A DNA stretch of 64,000 bases from Kitagawia praeruptora (Eukaryota > Streptophyta > Magnoliopsida > Apiales > Apiaceae): positions 128,041,609-128,105,608 of the forward strand of contig CM075348.1 of assembly GCA_037693485.1 (NCBI GenBank). Reading direction: 5' to 3'. Positions 33,754-38,615 of the stretch are shown here, piece by piece. The notes below the pieces were generated by a model. It did not search any database. It worked only from the letters and a program-made list of their open reading frames with translations, and was not told the origin of the DNA. Both the position numbers and the translations under genes were made by a program. How positions within the stretch are numbered: the stretch's first letter is position 1; each line of letters opens with the position of its first letter.

Positions 33754-35292
33754 ATAATTTTTTATAATAGGTAAATAATAAAATTTATGAAAGCTCAATT
33801 AGGGTTGCGAGCCTCACGAGCCAAGTAATTTGAAGCTCGAGCACAGCTCAAAATGGTATTCAAATAGCTCGAGCTCAGCTTGATTATTGCCGAGCCATAT
33901 TCAAATGATTTTCTAGCGCGAGGTCGAGTTGCTCATGAACAGCAGTTTCACCCATTTACACCCCTATTCAAACCTCTAGGCACTGGAGTTATTATGTGGA
34001 AACTACAGCCTGAACCATAAGAGACTTCAAAATAAGTATGTATCATTAGTCAAATCAAGGCTTCCAGGCCATGTTTGTTTTAGGGGATTATAATCCTTGG
34101 AAAATTACACTATCTTTCTTAATTTAAAGGATTATAATCCCATGGAAGTATATTGCTATCATCTTTTTGATTCATTTCTATGGGATTATAATACCTTCTT
34201 TCACAAGGTATTATAATCCCATGGGAGTGAACTAAAACAATGATCAAAATGTGAATTCATGGGATTATAATCCCTTACGTTTGGGATTTATAAGGTAATA
34301 ATTTGGGGATTATAATCCCTTGAAACAAACATGACCCAAGAGTATAATAGGATTCAGAATTACCAAGGTTTAAATTGTGTTCTACAACAAACGACCAGTT
34401 GACTGATTTACAGATGGAAAGATATGATAAAGTTTTGAATTATTGAAGTAGAAAGATTTAGAATTTTTTTTCCACAACTTCATAAAGAAAACCTGGTAAG
34501 AAAGATTCGTTTATGCTAGGAGAATAAGCTTTAAATGCCAATCTACTTTATCCTTAAGATTTGGGATGAAATACTGTCAAAACTCTATTTTGTACAAGCC
34601 ACATATTTCTCATATACAATTTGATAAATTCCGCATCTATGGGGTGTAAAATATATAGAACATGATTATCTAAAGGAATTGCCTTCGGTGTTCAGTTCGA
34701 AGAAAAAGGAGATGTATTTCAGCATTCGACTCATTTACTTGAATAATTACACAGACTGGAGAGAGAATATCCTAATGTAATTGTACTTATATATAGTGTT
34801 CATTGTTGATTTAGGAATAATTCTTTTATTTTGGTTAAACTGCAAGCTGTTCCAACTTGTCCAGTCACCTTCTGCCTCCCCCCCTCCCCCCCTCTGCCTC
34901 CCCCCCTCCCCCCCCCTCCCTCCCTCCCTCCCTCCCTCTGTCCAGCTACATTAAATCCTGATCATATGGTGTGCTGTGCTGTTTTGTCATCCATCACTGA
35001 CTGTTAATATCAAATTCTAGTTTTAAACTAGATTTCCTGTGATAAGCTATCCGACAAAAACCATATACATGTATATAATTATCATTAAAACCATTCTTAA
35101 CACTTATTTTATTTGCAGATTAGACGAAGAGTTAAGCAGGTTCCTCTGGCATTCTTTAAGGCTACCCCTACCTCCTTGTTTTCAGAGTCTGATTTTGGTG
35201 GTTGGACCTTTAATTTGAAAGATGATAACGTGAACAATGACAAAGAACACGATCATATTCCTGTTAAACGGCAGCGGATGGAGGGTGCTTAA
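3008..35292 (+). CDS. NOC4: NOC4 nucleolar complex protein 4 (C-terminal 464 aa), 13 exons in window
   Basis: Exons: 3008-3081, 3561-3622, 3745-3778, 5278-5381, 5546-5658, 5794-5895, 6607-6665, 6754-6928, 7188-7361, 19394-19553, 28950-29007, 29107-29212, 35119-35292. Total 1395 nt = 465 codons with the TAA stop, phase-consistent throughout and with GT/AG at each visible junction. The product matches the NOC4 family, a CBF/Mak21-domain nucleolar protein needed for 40S subunit maturation. Diagnostic pieces are YDIGGVISVMALSSLYIL, LLDSCLKSPLLPAYLAAAF, SSLWEIDTLRHHYCPPVSR and SGSYATIFGDEIRRRVKQVP. A lysine-rich linker (exon 5) precedes the CBF/Mak21 part. The N-terminus (roughly 100-130 residues, judged from plant homologues) lies upstream of the window. 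Three introns exceed 5 kb because of transposons, yet no exon is damaged, so the gene is probably still functional. Confidence 0.93.
4505..4768 (-). pseudogene. LINE (L1-type) RNase H fragment in NOC4 intron
   Basis: On the minus strand an 87-codon open stretch contains DAAIYMEDSSFGLGAVAHDH followed by SRFLQLWSWSQGGRG. This resembles the RNase H domain at the C-terminus of plant L1-type LINEs (NVDAAI-x-ED-x-SFG-x-GAVARDH). The expected NVD acid appears as YND, and nothing of the reverse transcriptase remains nearby. It is an old fragment in the 1.5-kb intron 3779-5277; the rest of that intron shows no gene. Confidence 0.55.
5896..6606 (+). other. NOC4 intron, nothing recognised
   Basis: A 711-bp T-rich intron between GTATAT and CCCAG. 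I see no repeat ends, coding piece or RNA gene. Confidence 0.6.
7813..8552. mobile_element. hAT-type MITE with GATCC-repeat ends
   Basis: Terminal inverted repeats are TAGGCCTGTCAA / TTGACAGGCCTA. A perfect 8-bp target duplication TGCTGAAC (7805-7812 and 8553-8560) marks it as hAT superfamily. Both ends are packed with degenerate (A/G)TCCGATCC(G) iterations (7838-7990 and 8385-8545) around a very AT-rich centre made of TATATAAT motifs. No coding capacity. It sits in the 12-kb NOC4 intron just left of the Athila-type element. Confidence 0.9.
8695..8699. other. Target duplication (left) of Athila-type element 1
   Basis: TTGAC here and at 18924-18928 flank the element. Removing the element restores a continuous intron sequence. 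Confidence 0.85.
8700..9624 (-). repeat. 3' LTR of element 1, outer 97 bp missing
   Basis: 925 bp matching 17999-18923. On the element strand it begins TGATAATACA and stops at GAACTTTA, directly against the target duplication. The 5' LTR continues for a further 97 bp to a canonical CAACA end. Confidence 0.9.
9625..9640 (-). other. Polypurine tract of element 1
   Basis: The minus strand reads TGATATGGGGGAATT directly before the TGATAATACA start of the 3' LTR. Confidence 0.75.
9641..11251 (-). other. Non-coding 3' region of element 1
   Basis: 1.6 kb between integrase and 3' LTR with no long reading frame on the element strand. It includes a block (10290-10440) shared with element 2 (22570-22720), a T/C-rich run (10481-10550), and repeated CCCCC-containing polypurine-like motifs near 10571 and 11026. 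An envelope-like gene, present in some Athila relatives, is not seen. Confidence 0.75.
11252..12532 (-). CDS. Integrase of element 1
   Basis: 426 aa open after a TGA at 12632-12634, in the same frame as the upstream pol. The HHCC zinc finger is visible (H-D-M-A-C-G-G-H, then CKSCLRC). The DDE core is intact: GIDFMGPF, IISDRGTHF and YHPQTSGQVEVSNR. A GPY/F-like C-terminal module follows (RWDGPYLVHKIYPHGAV), with no chromodomain, as expected for Athila-type elements. It catalyses insertion of element cDNA into chromosomal DNA. It is separated from RT/RNase H only by a stop that looks like CGA to TGA. Confidence 0.9.
   Translation of the reverse strand: MNYLVTKEIPNHWTKAEKDVFFSRVHYYFWDDPYLFKYCPDQIIRRCVPEHEQKSILSFCHDMACGGHFSSQKTAAKILESGFYWPTLHKDANTFCKSCLRCQHVGKISKRDEMPLNSILVVDIFDIWGIDFMGPFPSSFGNLYILLAVDYVSKWIEEIPSRTNDHKVVVNFLKDNIFSRFGTPRAIISDRGTHFDNRHFSSLLLKYGVKHRLATAYHPQTSGQVEVSNRQIKIILEKTVSPTKKDWSKRLPDALWAYRTAFKNNLGMSPYRMVYGKGCHLPVELEHRALWAIKEMNFDLDKVKAQRMLHLSELEELRNDAYESSRIYKDRTKKFHDKKLRFKTFIVGEKVLLYNSRLHLFPGKLRSRWDGPYLVHKIYPHGAVDIQDPKNDHVFKVNGHRLKPFLEYPSLEDVEWVDLAGPSNSE
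12632..14560 (-). CDS. Protease end, reverse transcriptase and RNase H of element 1
   Basis: 642 aa open between two in-frame stops. The N-terminal part is the end of the aspartic protease (IPVILGRPFLAT). RT follows with VCIDYRKPNEVTRKDHFPL and the catalytic FMDDFSIHG. RNase H ends with YTDHAALRYLM and DVEIKDKKGSENVVADHLS. Motif content and order are those of Ty3/gypsy Athila-group pol. The frame continues without shift from gag (stop at 14735-14737) and into integrase (stop at 12632-12634), so the ancestral product was one polyprotein. Confidence 0.9.
   Translation of the reverse strand: MLETQPVSSIKGQIPVILGRPFLATSNAIINCRNGSMKMSFGNMTADLNIFNFTNQHLESLEEDTREVCAIETLVEEFLEEYESEEKIEELYKDMSSEDMPEELNAIGVKWETKPEEIYLEPRTVAKPSIIEAPKLDLKPLHSTLKYAFLGENDTLPVIIASDLTLDQETQLVNLLKQHKEAIGWSMADLKGISPTVVQHQIHLEENATPKRDFQRRLNPITKEAVRKEIIKWLDHGIIYPISDSPWVSPIHVVPKKSGVTVVKNESNELIPSRIQTGWRVCIDYRKPNEVTRKDHFPLSFIDQMLERLAGHKYYCFLDGYTGYNQIYIAPEDQEKTTFTCPFGTFAFRRLSFGLCNAPSCFQRCMLSIFSDMVEDFLEVFMDDFSIHGSSFEHCLRNLGKVLVRCEEKCLVLNWEKYHFMVKQGIVLGHIVSQDGIQVDRAKVDIIANLPIPKSVKEVRSFLGHAGFYRRFIQNFSVISRPLTKLLEKDAPFDFDSHCVLAFEKLKSLLTSAPIMHPPDWSLPFELMCDAFDTAIGVVLGQRIDKLPQVIYYASRTLNDAQQNYTVTEKEFLAVVYALEKFRSYLVGSHVTIYTDHAALRYLMSKKDTKARLIRWILLLQEFDVEIKDKKGSENVVADHLS
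14735..16624 (-). CDS. Gag and start of protease of element 1
   Basis: 629 aa. The retrotransposon Gag core spans roughly residues 75-260 (LPKFNGNYDEDAYEFLQEFE, KYFPRSKSIELRTKI). A CX2CX4HX4C zinc knuckle CSICGGLDHFAEDC lies near residues 305-318, then a Q/P/S-rich linker. The stop falls inside the protease active-site motif: after LLD the codon is TAA and the next residues would be GSS, so the D-x-G triad is split. Gag forms the particle and binds element RNA. Confidence 0.9.
   Translation of the reverse strand: MHTWKRSTTGRLIRNPDSLPLSETSSQITMTDNNAVPPVAQRTTLKEAFYPQQTARRSPIVLKDAADSKFEVRTRLIGMLPKFNGNYDEDAYEFLQEFEDLCSTISFKSMTRDGILLRVIPFALKSNAKKWFNSLPADSIKTWEEFVIPFLKKYFPRSKSIELRTKIIGFRQFSDEKFWKYFERFNSLLAECPNHGITQTELIRILYEGLDVKTRAFVESMCPEGFINKTVEEAWEYLEGLAERSAEWESTSERDHTVSRNSVRSIESAFENSALASISKRLEALEKQKSQTSQHVASLETTSLSCSICGGLDHFAEDCQVARPVEQTNAVYPFQKPRNDHFSNTYNPGYRNHPNFSWSQGAQNQTQPQYYPRGVYPKPKGEFYQQAQTSQSGPTTNHPPVNDENAILRQSLELLTKQVGQLATQVGQMATQMSSREAGTFPSQPEVNPRHASNQSSARQVHNVDGNSNDHVNVVISYQRAKKSHDPKPQDPNQASSSKTNSSEESKEEESDAQKGKGVDPRFTPKAPFSNTLLSKKSPHLEKILEIFSQVKVNIPLLDAIAQVPSYAKFLKDLCTKKRATNVPKKAFLAAHVSSILSNNNVPIKYKDPGCPTISCTIGNTLVEKCLLD
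16625..17877 (-). other. Leader of element 1
   Basis: 1.25 kb of A/T-rich sequence between primer site and gag, without a long frame. This is the untranslated leader typical of Athila-type elements. Confidence 0.7.
17878..17895 (-). other. Primer-binding site of element 1
   Basis: The minus strand reads TGGCGCCGCTGCCGGGGA. This corresponds to the tRNA-Asp-type primer site used by Athila/Tat elements (usual form has GTTGCC). It lies 6 nt inside the 5' LTR. Confidence 0.85.
17902..18923 (-). repeat. 5' LTR of element 1 (full length, 1022 bp)
   Basis: On the plus strand it runs from TGTTGAGG (17902) to TTATCA (18923), with TG/CA ends. It contains 97 bp (17902-17998) absent from the left LTR. 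Confidence 0.88.
18929..19393 (+). other. NOC4 intron remainder before exon 10
   Basis: Ordinary T-rich intron sequence; no feature recognised beyond the splice acceptor. Confidence 0.6.
19394..19553 (+). CDS. NOC4: NOC4 exon 10
   Basis: The exon follows acceptor AATGCAG and ends at donor GTACCT (19554). It encodes the acidic/serine-rich variable linker ending in FDHFNNEETDPKKTNAM, the usual GIDHFN-x-EESDP box of plant NOC4. It lies between the two Athila-type insertions. Confidence 0.9.
20036..21307 (-). repeat. 3' LTR of element 2
   Basis: 1272 bp, plus-strand TGTTAGTAGT to CTTATCA, directly after the CCAGT duplication. Contains a triple AGCTATGAATTGTT tandem near 20770-20815. Confidence 0.93.
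21308..21325 (-). other. Polypurine tract of element 2
   Basis: The minus strand reads TTAAGTTTGGGGGTGTT directly before the 3' LTR. Confidence 0.75.
21804..22500. mobile_element. hAT-type MITE with GTTCGTGAAC-like repeats
   Basis: Terminal inverted repeats TAGGG(C/G)TGTAAATGA. Perfect 8-bp target duplication TCCAAGGT (21796-21803 and 22501-22508). The interior is built of variations on TTCGTGAACA and GAGCTCG. Non-coding, inserted in element 2 after its integration. Confidence 0.92.
23728..23892. repeat. AAT microsatellite
   Basis: Long runs of AAT, interrupted by AAATAT and AAG units, within the 3' region of element 2. Confidence 0.95.
24328..24378. other. Two adjacent perfect hairpins downstream of element 2 gag-protease
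   Basis: CGTGGG-TTGCCT-CCCACG (24328-24345) and TAACGTCAA-TAGC-TTGACGTTA (24357-24378). They lie directly 3' (on the element strand) of the gag-protease stop at 24389. Both arms are perfect, which argues for RNA-level conservation. I recall similar TGGGTTGCCTCCCA text from other plant retroelements but cannot verify it here. Confidence 0.7.
24389..27139 (-). CDS. Gag-protease polyprotein of element 2
   Basis: 916 aa, uninterrupted. The Athila-type Gag core includes GDIELEDPHRHLERFVQMCG and FLSKYYPSDKTQQLRTMIM. A Q/N/P-rich region and an acidic/proline linker follow (EEEPEKPYVPPPPYVPPIPF). The aspartic protease has an intact DLGAS active site near residue 640 and the downstream ILGRPFLATAG. 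No CX2CX4HX4C zinc knuckle is present anywhere, unlike element 1. After the protease the frame ends in an unfamiliar tail (GRDLWKLSKPDVNVRMNG) instead of RT. The natural start may be the ATG at 27013 (MTDAENVNANVNANV, with a short NVNA repeat) rather than 27139. It probably depends on an autonomous relative for RT and integrase. Confidence 0.9.
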   Translation of the reverse strand: MVPQVVLLVIFRCMLRSSCVRKLEFDPEIERTLRKIRKEKAKMTDAENVNANVNANVNANVNVDQTSIWDHETPNPANCMYKTPEIGATQFNINPSLIQMISNQAFEGDIELEDPHRHLERFVQMCGSFRINGVTSDQIRLHMFPYSIKGRALEWFQQLPNTAVATWDSLSTAFLSKYYPSDKTQQLRTMIMSFKAQPGEGLYQAWERFKALLRKCPHHGLEDWQIISTFYGAMNADIRLSLDVAAGGNFKKAPTTQAKALLEELASNNYSWAPSGTSSAKAAQDSEMINMLAQKLDTLTQEMRGQRANVIAISSPMEGYNDYGANQNSYVQQFPEEASFIQGRQPWPVQNNSYYNPNQRPNNNLSYSNNHAANPSYAFPRQNQPSGFQSRPPYQAQQQYQPPPKKEPADWEVALNKIMQGTSGALANMESRIEQMASSQKMLETQIGQIASKMGVREQGSLPSQPDQTGKEQCKAITLRSGKELPEVEVLEPKEKDVEKESEIVEIDAEKSEKVDEEKKEEEPEKPYVPPPPYVPPIPFPQRLHNRQLEKQYEKFLTMFRQLHVNIPLAEALNQMPLYAKFLKEMLTKKRKLEDAETITLNAECSAVIQKAIPQKLKDPGSFSLPCTIGKMENMKALCDLGASVSLMPYSICKRLGLGELKKTRISLQLADRSVKYPLGIVEDVVVKVDKFVIPCDFVVLEMDEDVEMPIILGRPFLATAGTTIDVKAGKLTLNVGEDKVEFDLNKVMKMPPFGATCFTVDIVDEIVQLENEHFRGAERVLDDVVEEEDIVVQDTEVEMVFTLSEAPQVELKPLPANLRHVLLNNELVIFEEGHDNVLRRWKTDDKEEEIFVQSVESEKHLRGVKKKKKKIWPLGSRIKLKSDGRDLWKLSKPDVNVRMNGLSVENGSVVLLKPP
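27191..27208 (-). other. Primer-binding site of element 2
   Basis: The minus strand reads TGGCGCCGCTGCCGGGGA, identical to element 1, 3 nt from the LTR. Confidence 0.88.
27212..28483 (-). repeat. 5' LTR of element 2
   Basis: 1272 bp, same length as 20036-21307. Examples of differences: GTAGTA/GTAATA at the start, CAACAAAG/CAGCAAAG, and CAAGTTGTATAAA/CAGTTTGTAGAAA. Confidence 0.93.
28950..29212 (+). CDS. NOC4: NOC4 exons 11 and 12
   Basis: Exon 28950-29007 gives SSLWEIDTLRHHYCPPVS. After a 99-bp intron, exon 29107-29212 gives FVLSLENDLTVRAKTAEVAI through ATIFGDE. Phases join exactly (AG|A) and the donor is GTAATA at 29213. Confidence 0.92.
29213..30037 (+). other. Start of last NOC4 intron
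   Basis: T-rich intron with a 41-bp tandem duplication (AACAAGCTGTTTCAGTTTGT unit, about 29795-29870). Nothing else recognised. Confidence 0.6.
30668..30924 (-). repeat. 3' LTR of the gag-only copia element
   Basis: 257 bp, TGTAGG...CTAACA on the plus strand. The adjoining purine-rich AAGGAGGAG (minus strand, 30925-30934) is the polypurine tract. Confidence 0.92.
30956..31828 (-). CDS. Copia-type Gag (UBN2 / Gag-polypeptide family)
   Basis: 290 aa, intact. N-terminal FDGNNYHVWAVRMKTYMEAL and IWEYLKKEYEGDAKINGIKV are characteristic of copia Gag. The C-terminal half has one good zinc knuckle (CAYCKKTNHPQSKC). A second (CNRYGQLGHMERIC) has Tyr where its second Cys is expected. A short acidic tail EHEEDLLF follows, then a stop. 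It would form particles and bind RNA; enzymes must come from another copia element. Confidence 0.92.
   Translation of the reverse strand: MENETNNFSKFAPNVFDGNNYHVWAVRMKTYMEALDLWNAVEEEYDTTLPENPTMAQLKAHKDLKIKESKTKACLFAAISANIFTSIMSLESPKKIWEYLKKEYEGDAKINGIKVLNLIREFELQKMKDGEMIKDYSERLLGIAYKVRLLGTEFPESRIVQKILVTIPERYEAVITTLENTKDFSKISLVELINALQAQEQRRMMRNEEGVEGAFRAKIDNAGGVNNYNKYPTCAYCKKTNHPQSKCWWRADMKCNRYGQLGHMERICKSQEHDKAKEATTVEHEEDLLF
31969..31980 (-). other. Primer-binding site of the gag-only copia element
   Basis: The minus strand reads TGGTATCAGAGC, complementary to initiator methionine tRNA, 2 nt from the 5' LTR. Confidence 0.92.
31983..32239 (-). repeat. 5' LTR of the gag-only copia element
   Basis: 257 bp. 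Two differences from the left copy were seen by eye (AAACTATTATCC/AAACTATAATCC and CAAAACAAAA/CAAAGCAAAA). Confidence 0.92.
32259..32376. repeat. 62-bp tandem duplication
   Basis: Two copies of a unit starting TTCGATG(G/A)AACAC and containing AAGTACTAAAGTACCATAAT, just right of the copia element. Confidence 0.85.
32490..32656. mobile_element. Possible small MITE
   Basis: The ends TCTAGTGTGTGC and GCACACATTAGA are imperfect inverted repeats about 167 bp apart. No clear target duplication was found. Confidence 0.4.
32740..33107 (-). mobile_element. Small Helitron (minus strand)
   Basis: 368 bp. The left edge A|CTAGCTTATAACCC is a Helitron 3' end read on the minus strand, with an imperfect hairpin (CCATGCAAAGCAC). 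The right edge GTATAGATAGTATAGA|T reverses to TCTATACTATC, a typical Helitron 5' end. The A|T junctions fit; no empty site is available to prove the limits. Confidence 0.65.
33108..33187 (+). mobile_element. Helitron 3' tail
   Basis: The hairpin CCCGTGC-TTC-GCACGGG followed by TTATCAG CTAG|T is a plus-strand Helitron terminus. Its 5' part is probably left of the nested 32740-33107 copy. Confidence 0.65.
33377..33688. mobile_element. Stowaway-type MITE
   Basis: Inverted ends CTCCCTCCGTCC / GGGACGGAGGGAG with TA target duplication (33375-33376, 33689-33690). The interior has degenerate tandem CTATTACACCCACTACTT units. Confidence 0.92.
33689..33749. repeat. AT dinucleotide microsatellite
   Basis: About 30 uninterrupted AT units directly beside the Stowaway MITE. 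Confidence 0.95.
34067..34337. mobile_element. Palindromic MITE with GGATTATAATCC repeats
   Basis: Inverted ends GG(C/T)CATGTTTGTTT. The interior has six or more GGGATTATAATCCC palindromes. I could not define a target duplication, so the superfamily is open. Confidence 0.65.
34870..34938. repeat. C/T microsatellite
   Basis: CTCCCCCCC and CCCT runs between ordinary intron sequence. Confidence 0.95.
35119..35292 (+). CDS. NOC4: NOC4 last exon and stop
   Basis: The exon follows ATTTGCAG and starts IRRRVKQVPLAFFKATPTS. It has the conserved SDFGGWTF box and a basic nuclear-localisation-like end (VKRQRMEGA) before TAA at 35290-35292. The following ~200 bp is a likely 3' UTR; I see no certain poly(A) signal. 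Confidence 0.92.
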   Translation: MRRRVKQVPLAFFKATPTSLFSESDFGGWTFNLKDDNVNNDKEHDHIPVKRQRMEGA

Positions 35293-35910
35293 CTATGTTG
35301 GCAAGCCATAAATTATACTACATTTCTCAAAAATTTTGACGCATGGAAGTTTTATAATTTTCCCGGAAATGTTAGTTACAAGTCAAGTGGAACAGGCATT
35401 CTGCTTGTACCTTAAATTTTGAGCCATATATTGTAAAAGCCATGCAATTTTACATTTGCATTTGTCATTTTCATAATCATCACTAAGTAAGACAAAACAT
35501 TAAAATTTGTTGAGAGTACGTACAAGAGAACATAAGAAAATCTATATTCTTATATGTTGGCCTCCATGATCCATAACAAAATTCGTACCTTGAATCAGTG
35601 GTAGCCGGGAATCGTTTCGAGGGTGCTCTTCAAAACATTTACAATCTTGAACTATGCCTCCAGAATATTATACCATATTTAAAGGGCTCCTGTTGCCTGA
35701 ATCACCGCTACACAATCAGGTTTACCCAAGTCTTCCGTTTAATCCTACTCGGTGCTTCTTGAACTCCTATAGCTTGCGCTGTTGCTGGACTAGTTCTCCC
35801 CATTCAATAGCTGCTTATCCCTTCCACCACCAAGCCATTCCAATCTAGTGCCACACAATAAAAGTTTAAGGACCAAGATTCTTTAAATAATGCTGCATCC
35901 ACATTTCTTT
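35293..35910 (+). other. NOC4 3' UTR and downstream DNA
   Basis: About 600 bp after the NOC4 stop. The first ~200 bp is a likely 3' UTR. The rest shows no recognisable gene. Confidence 0.5.
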
Positions 35911-36140
35911 TTATCTTTTGCGACGTTTGTTTGACCCAATCTTACCCCCATCTTCTGGCAACATCCAAGCCATCGACGAGTTATAATTTTTGTCTTGAGC
36001 ACCTGTCCATTGATTAAGAGAACAATGTACATGAATCACTATGACCCCATTGTTGCCACACCAGTTCATTCTGCGCCTTCCAGATTGTCCAGCAAACCAT
36101 AATAATATTTTTCCTGTCTTTTCCTCCAACTTCTTTAAAT
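35911..36140 (-). pseudogene. LINE (L1-type) 3' fragment
   Basis: The minus frame has ILLWFAGQSGRRRMNWCGNN followed by LNQWTGAQDKNYNSSMAWML. This resembles the linker between RT and RNase H of plant L1 elements (WxxWxxRN, LNQWxxAQ, W-x-PP/LP). Short and degenerate, truncated at both ends. Confidence 0.5.
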
Positions 36141-36429
36141 ATCTACCAAAATTGTCTTAATAAATCAGCTCATCCATAATTGTTATTATCTATTTTCAAA
36201 ATTCAAATTCATAATTAATTACATGTATTTCTTGGTTACATAGCTCTAACCTCCATCATTTATGATTTTAATACCTTTATTTTTTTAAATTACAAATTTT
36301 CTTAATAGATAAAATATGCCAAATTTTAAAGTTTCCTCGATTCCTTCCACAATTACTTCATAATAATTATTTTTTAATTTTTCTACTGAAGTTTTTATCT
36401 TTTTATTTTTAATTAATTTTCGACGTAGT

Positions 36430-36587
36430 TTACAAATTTTTAGCAAGCAGGTTGATTTTTGACCAATTGTTTGCCACGATTTTTGCATAATCGAATCGAT
36501 TAGTTACTAGTTAGCGATTAATAGGCGAATTTTAAAAAAATAACGTACGTAACAATTTAAATCAAATCCTGAATAAAAAAGGAGATA
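36430..36587. repeat. R1 repeat, left half (split by the Mutator-type insertion)
   Basis: Contains TTTTTGCATAATCGAATCGA and GATTAATAGGCGAATTTT, matching R1 copies at 45111, 51769 and 54035. It resumes at 43525 (CCATTTGAAATATATTAAAT). Confidence 0.8.
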
Positions 36588-37597
36588 CTAATAAAAGAGA
36601 AATTGCCCAAAATGCCAAGATATGAGGTTGCCTGGCCCGATTTACTTAAATATGGATTGAGGACCCTAAATACCCACACTATACGCATAGTTATAATGCG
36701 TATCCACTTGCGTATAGTTATAATGCGTAACCACTTCTAAACAGATATTTCCCATTTACTCTTCTGTCCTACATACTTTTTCGATGCAAGAAAACGATAA
36801 TGAAAGGAAACAGTGCATGGTCAAAGCAATGGAGTGTAGTAGTATGGCTTGTTTACTTTTCTCGTATAGTACTCAACACAATTTTCATATATGGTATATT
36901 TCGTTCAACGTTTTAATTTCTGATATAGCTGAGAAAACCTAATAGAAACCGCCACTTGAAGTGGCGAGTTCTATTGAACTTGATTTCAACAGAAAATGCC
37001 TTTTGTAGTGGCGAGTTCTATTGGCACCATTTCTTTTTTTTGTTTTCCAGTGCTTGGCATAAATTGTAAGTAGAATATGTGCTGTATAGTAGTCATTTTA
37101 TATGACTTTTAAAATGTATTTGTAAATAAAATTTATTCATTTTTTTTACTTCATATTAAAGAATTGACATCCTACTTTGGTATAATACGAAAATCTCCAA
37201 AAAATATTATGTCTAACTATCTTATATATTGGTTCGAACATGGCAACTCAACATCAAATTGTTAAGAATCCCTACGCGTATGCATGTTGAGGGGCCTAAA
37301 AAACTTAATTTTACAAGTTTTTTTGTCGATATTTTTTTTCACATTATAGTATTAACGTCCTAATTTGGTGTAAGCCCAAAAAAATGAACAAATATAATGC
37401 ACAATTATGTTTTGTTAAGGTCCAAAAATGATACAAATTCCCAAATTTTGACATAAAATTATATTGAAATGAAGCAAACAAAGTACATGAAATGAAGCAC
37501 ACAAACGATTAATTCATTACATAGTGAAAAGCATATTATAGAATACATACAACTAATATATTTGAATAGCCCCCATGAAAAGTGAAATTTTCGTAGT

Positions 37598-38615
37598 CTA
37601 TAACGTCGGCGGCAAAAGTGATCTCAAATTGACAACATATCTTGTAGAGGACAATAACACATCCGACTTCAACCGGTTTACGGATAAGTGGGTACCTATC
37701 CTATCCAATCGGAGATAACAATCAACTTGCCGTGTGCCATCATCTATTACGATGACTCTTTTACCAAATAGGTCCGAGTCGCGGATGCTTACGATCCATC
37801 CCTTTGCATAATCGATTGGTATGATGTCGATGCCCACAAAGTCATCGTATTCTTCAAATGCATATTTTGATATTCCTTTAAGAGTCCTGCAAGTGACGGA
37901 ATAAGGTATTTTGCATTCTATCTTCATTGGATTCGGGTACATGTTAGCGTAATATTCCGCATCTGCAAAATTCCATATTTTTAGCAATTTAAATAAATGA
38001 ATAATAAATCATTACAAAAAACATGAAATTTGTAGAAATGATCTTACCACCACTTTGGATGAACATTTTACAATCCTTCCATTGCTTACTTTTGTAATCA
38101 ATTCGGGGGACTTGCGGAATTGGAGTGATTGATTGAGGAGGCTCTGGAGTGATTGGTTGAGGATTGGAAGTGGTTCCTCTTTCTCTTTGAGGGGACTATT
38201 GGGGAAGGTTTACAGAACTATCCGGTTGTGGTTGATAAAAAGCATCGGCAGCTCTATATATTTCATCAGTTGCTTCTTGTTGAGAAGTTGTAAGGTTATT
38301 CCAATCCCAAATGTAACTATGATCGGAACTTGGAGCGAGTGGTTCTAGAGGGATTGGATTGATTGTTTGTGGAATTTCTGGAGTAATTGGCCGAGGATTG
38401 GAAGTGTTTCCGATTTCTGTTTGAGGGGGGTGGGAAGAGTCTAGAAGACTATCCGGGTGTGCTGCATAATAATCATCAACATCTTGATAGATTTCATCAA
38501 TTGATTGTTGCTGAGAGAATGTAAGGTTATTCCAATCCCAATTGCAACTACAACGGGAGTTGCAACTATGATCAGAAATGTTATCTCCATCATCTTCACT
38601 ACCCATTTCATGCAA
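37598..38615 (-). pseudogene. MULE accessory gene A (two exons, one stop)
   Basis: Exons 38615-38048 and 37962-37598 join across GTAAGA/TTTTGCAG in phase to 310 codons. TAG at 38196-38198 (probably from CAG) interrupts codon 140. The first half is acidic and P/Q-rich with an internal duplication: WDWNNLTFSQQQSIDEIY and WDWNNLTTSQQEATDEIY. The second half is globular (NMYPNPMKIECKIPYSVTCR, KYAFEEYDDFVGIDIIPIDY, KRVIVIDDGTRQVDCYLRLD). I do not recognise the family. It is encoded convergent to accessory frame B inside the MULE. Confidence 0.65.

Larger units (their letters stand above)
30046..33966. mobile_element. hAT-type element with nested insertions
   Basis: Ends TAGGGGTGTAAATGAGCC and CCCATTTACACCCCTA form inverted repeats of the same kind as the MITE at 21804. 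The flanking octamers GTCCAACC (30038-30045) and TTCAAACC (33967-33974) match at 6 of 8, an eroded target duplication. The subterminal parts consist of GAGCTCGA-like iterations (30060-30200, 33815-33950). The middle was expanded by a copia element, Helitron pieces, a Stowaway MITE and an AT microsatellite. Confidence 0.8.

Noticed and set aside
33610..33798. Open frame with Ile/Tyr repeat
   Set aside because: Translation of the AT microsatellite and Stowaway end.
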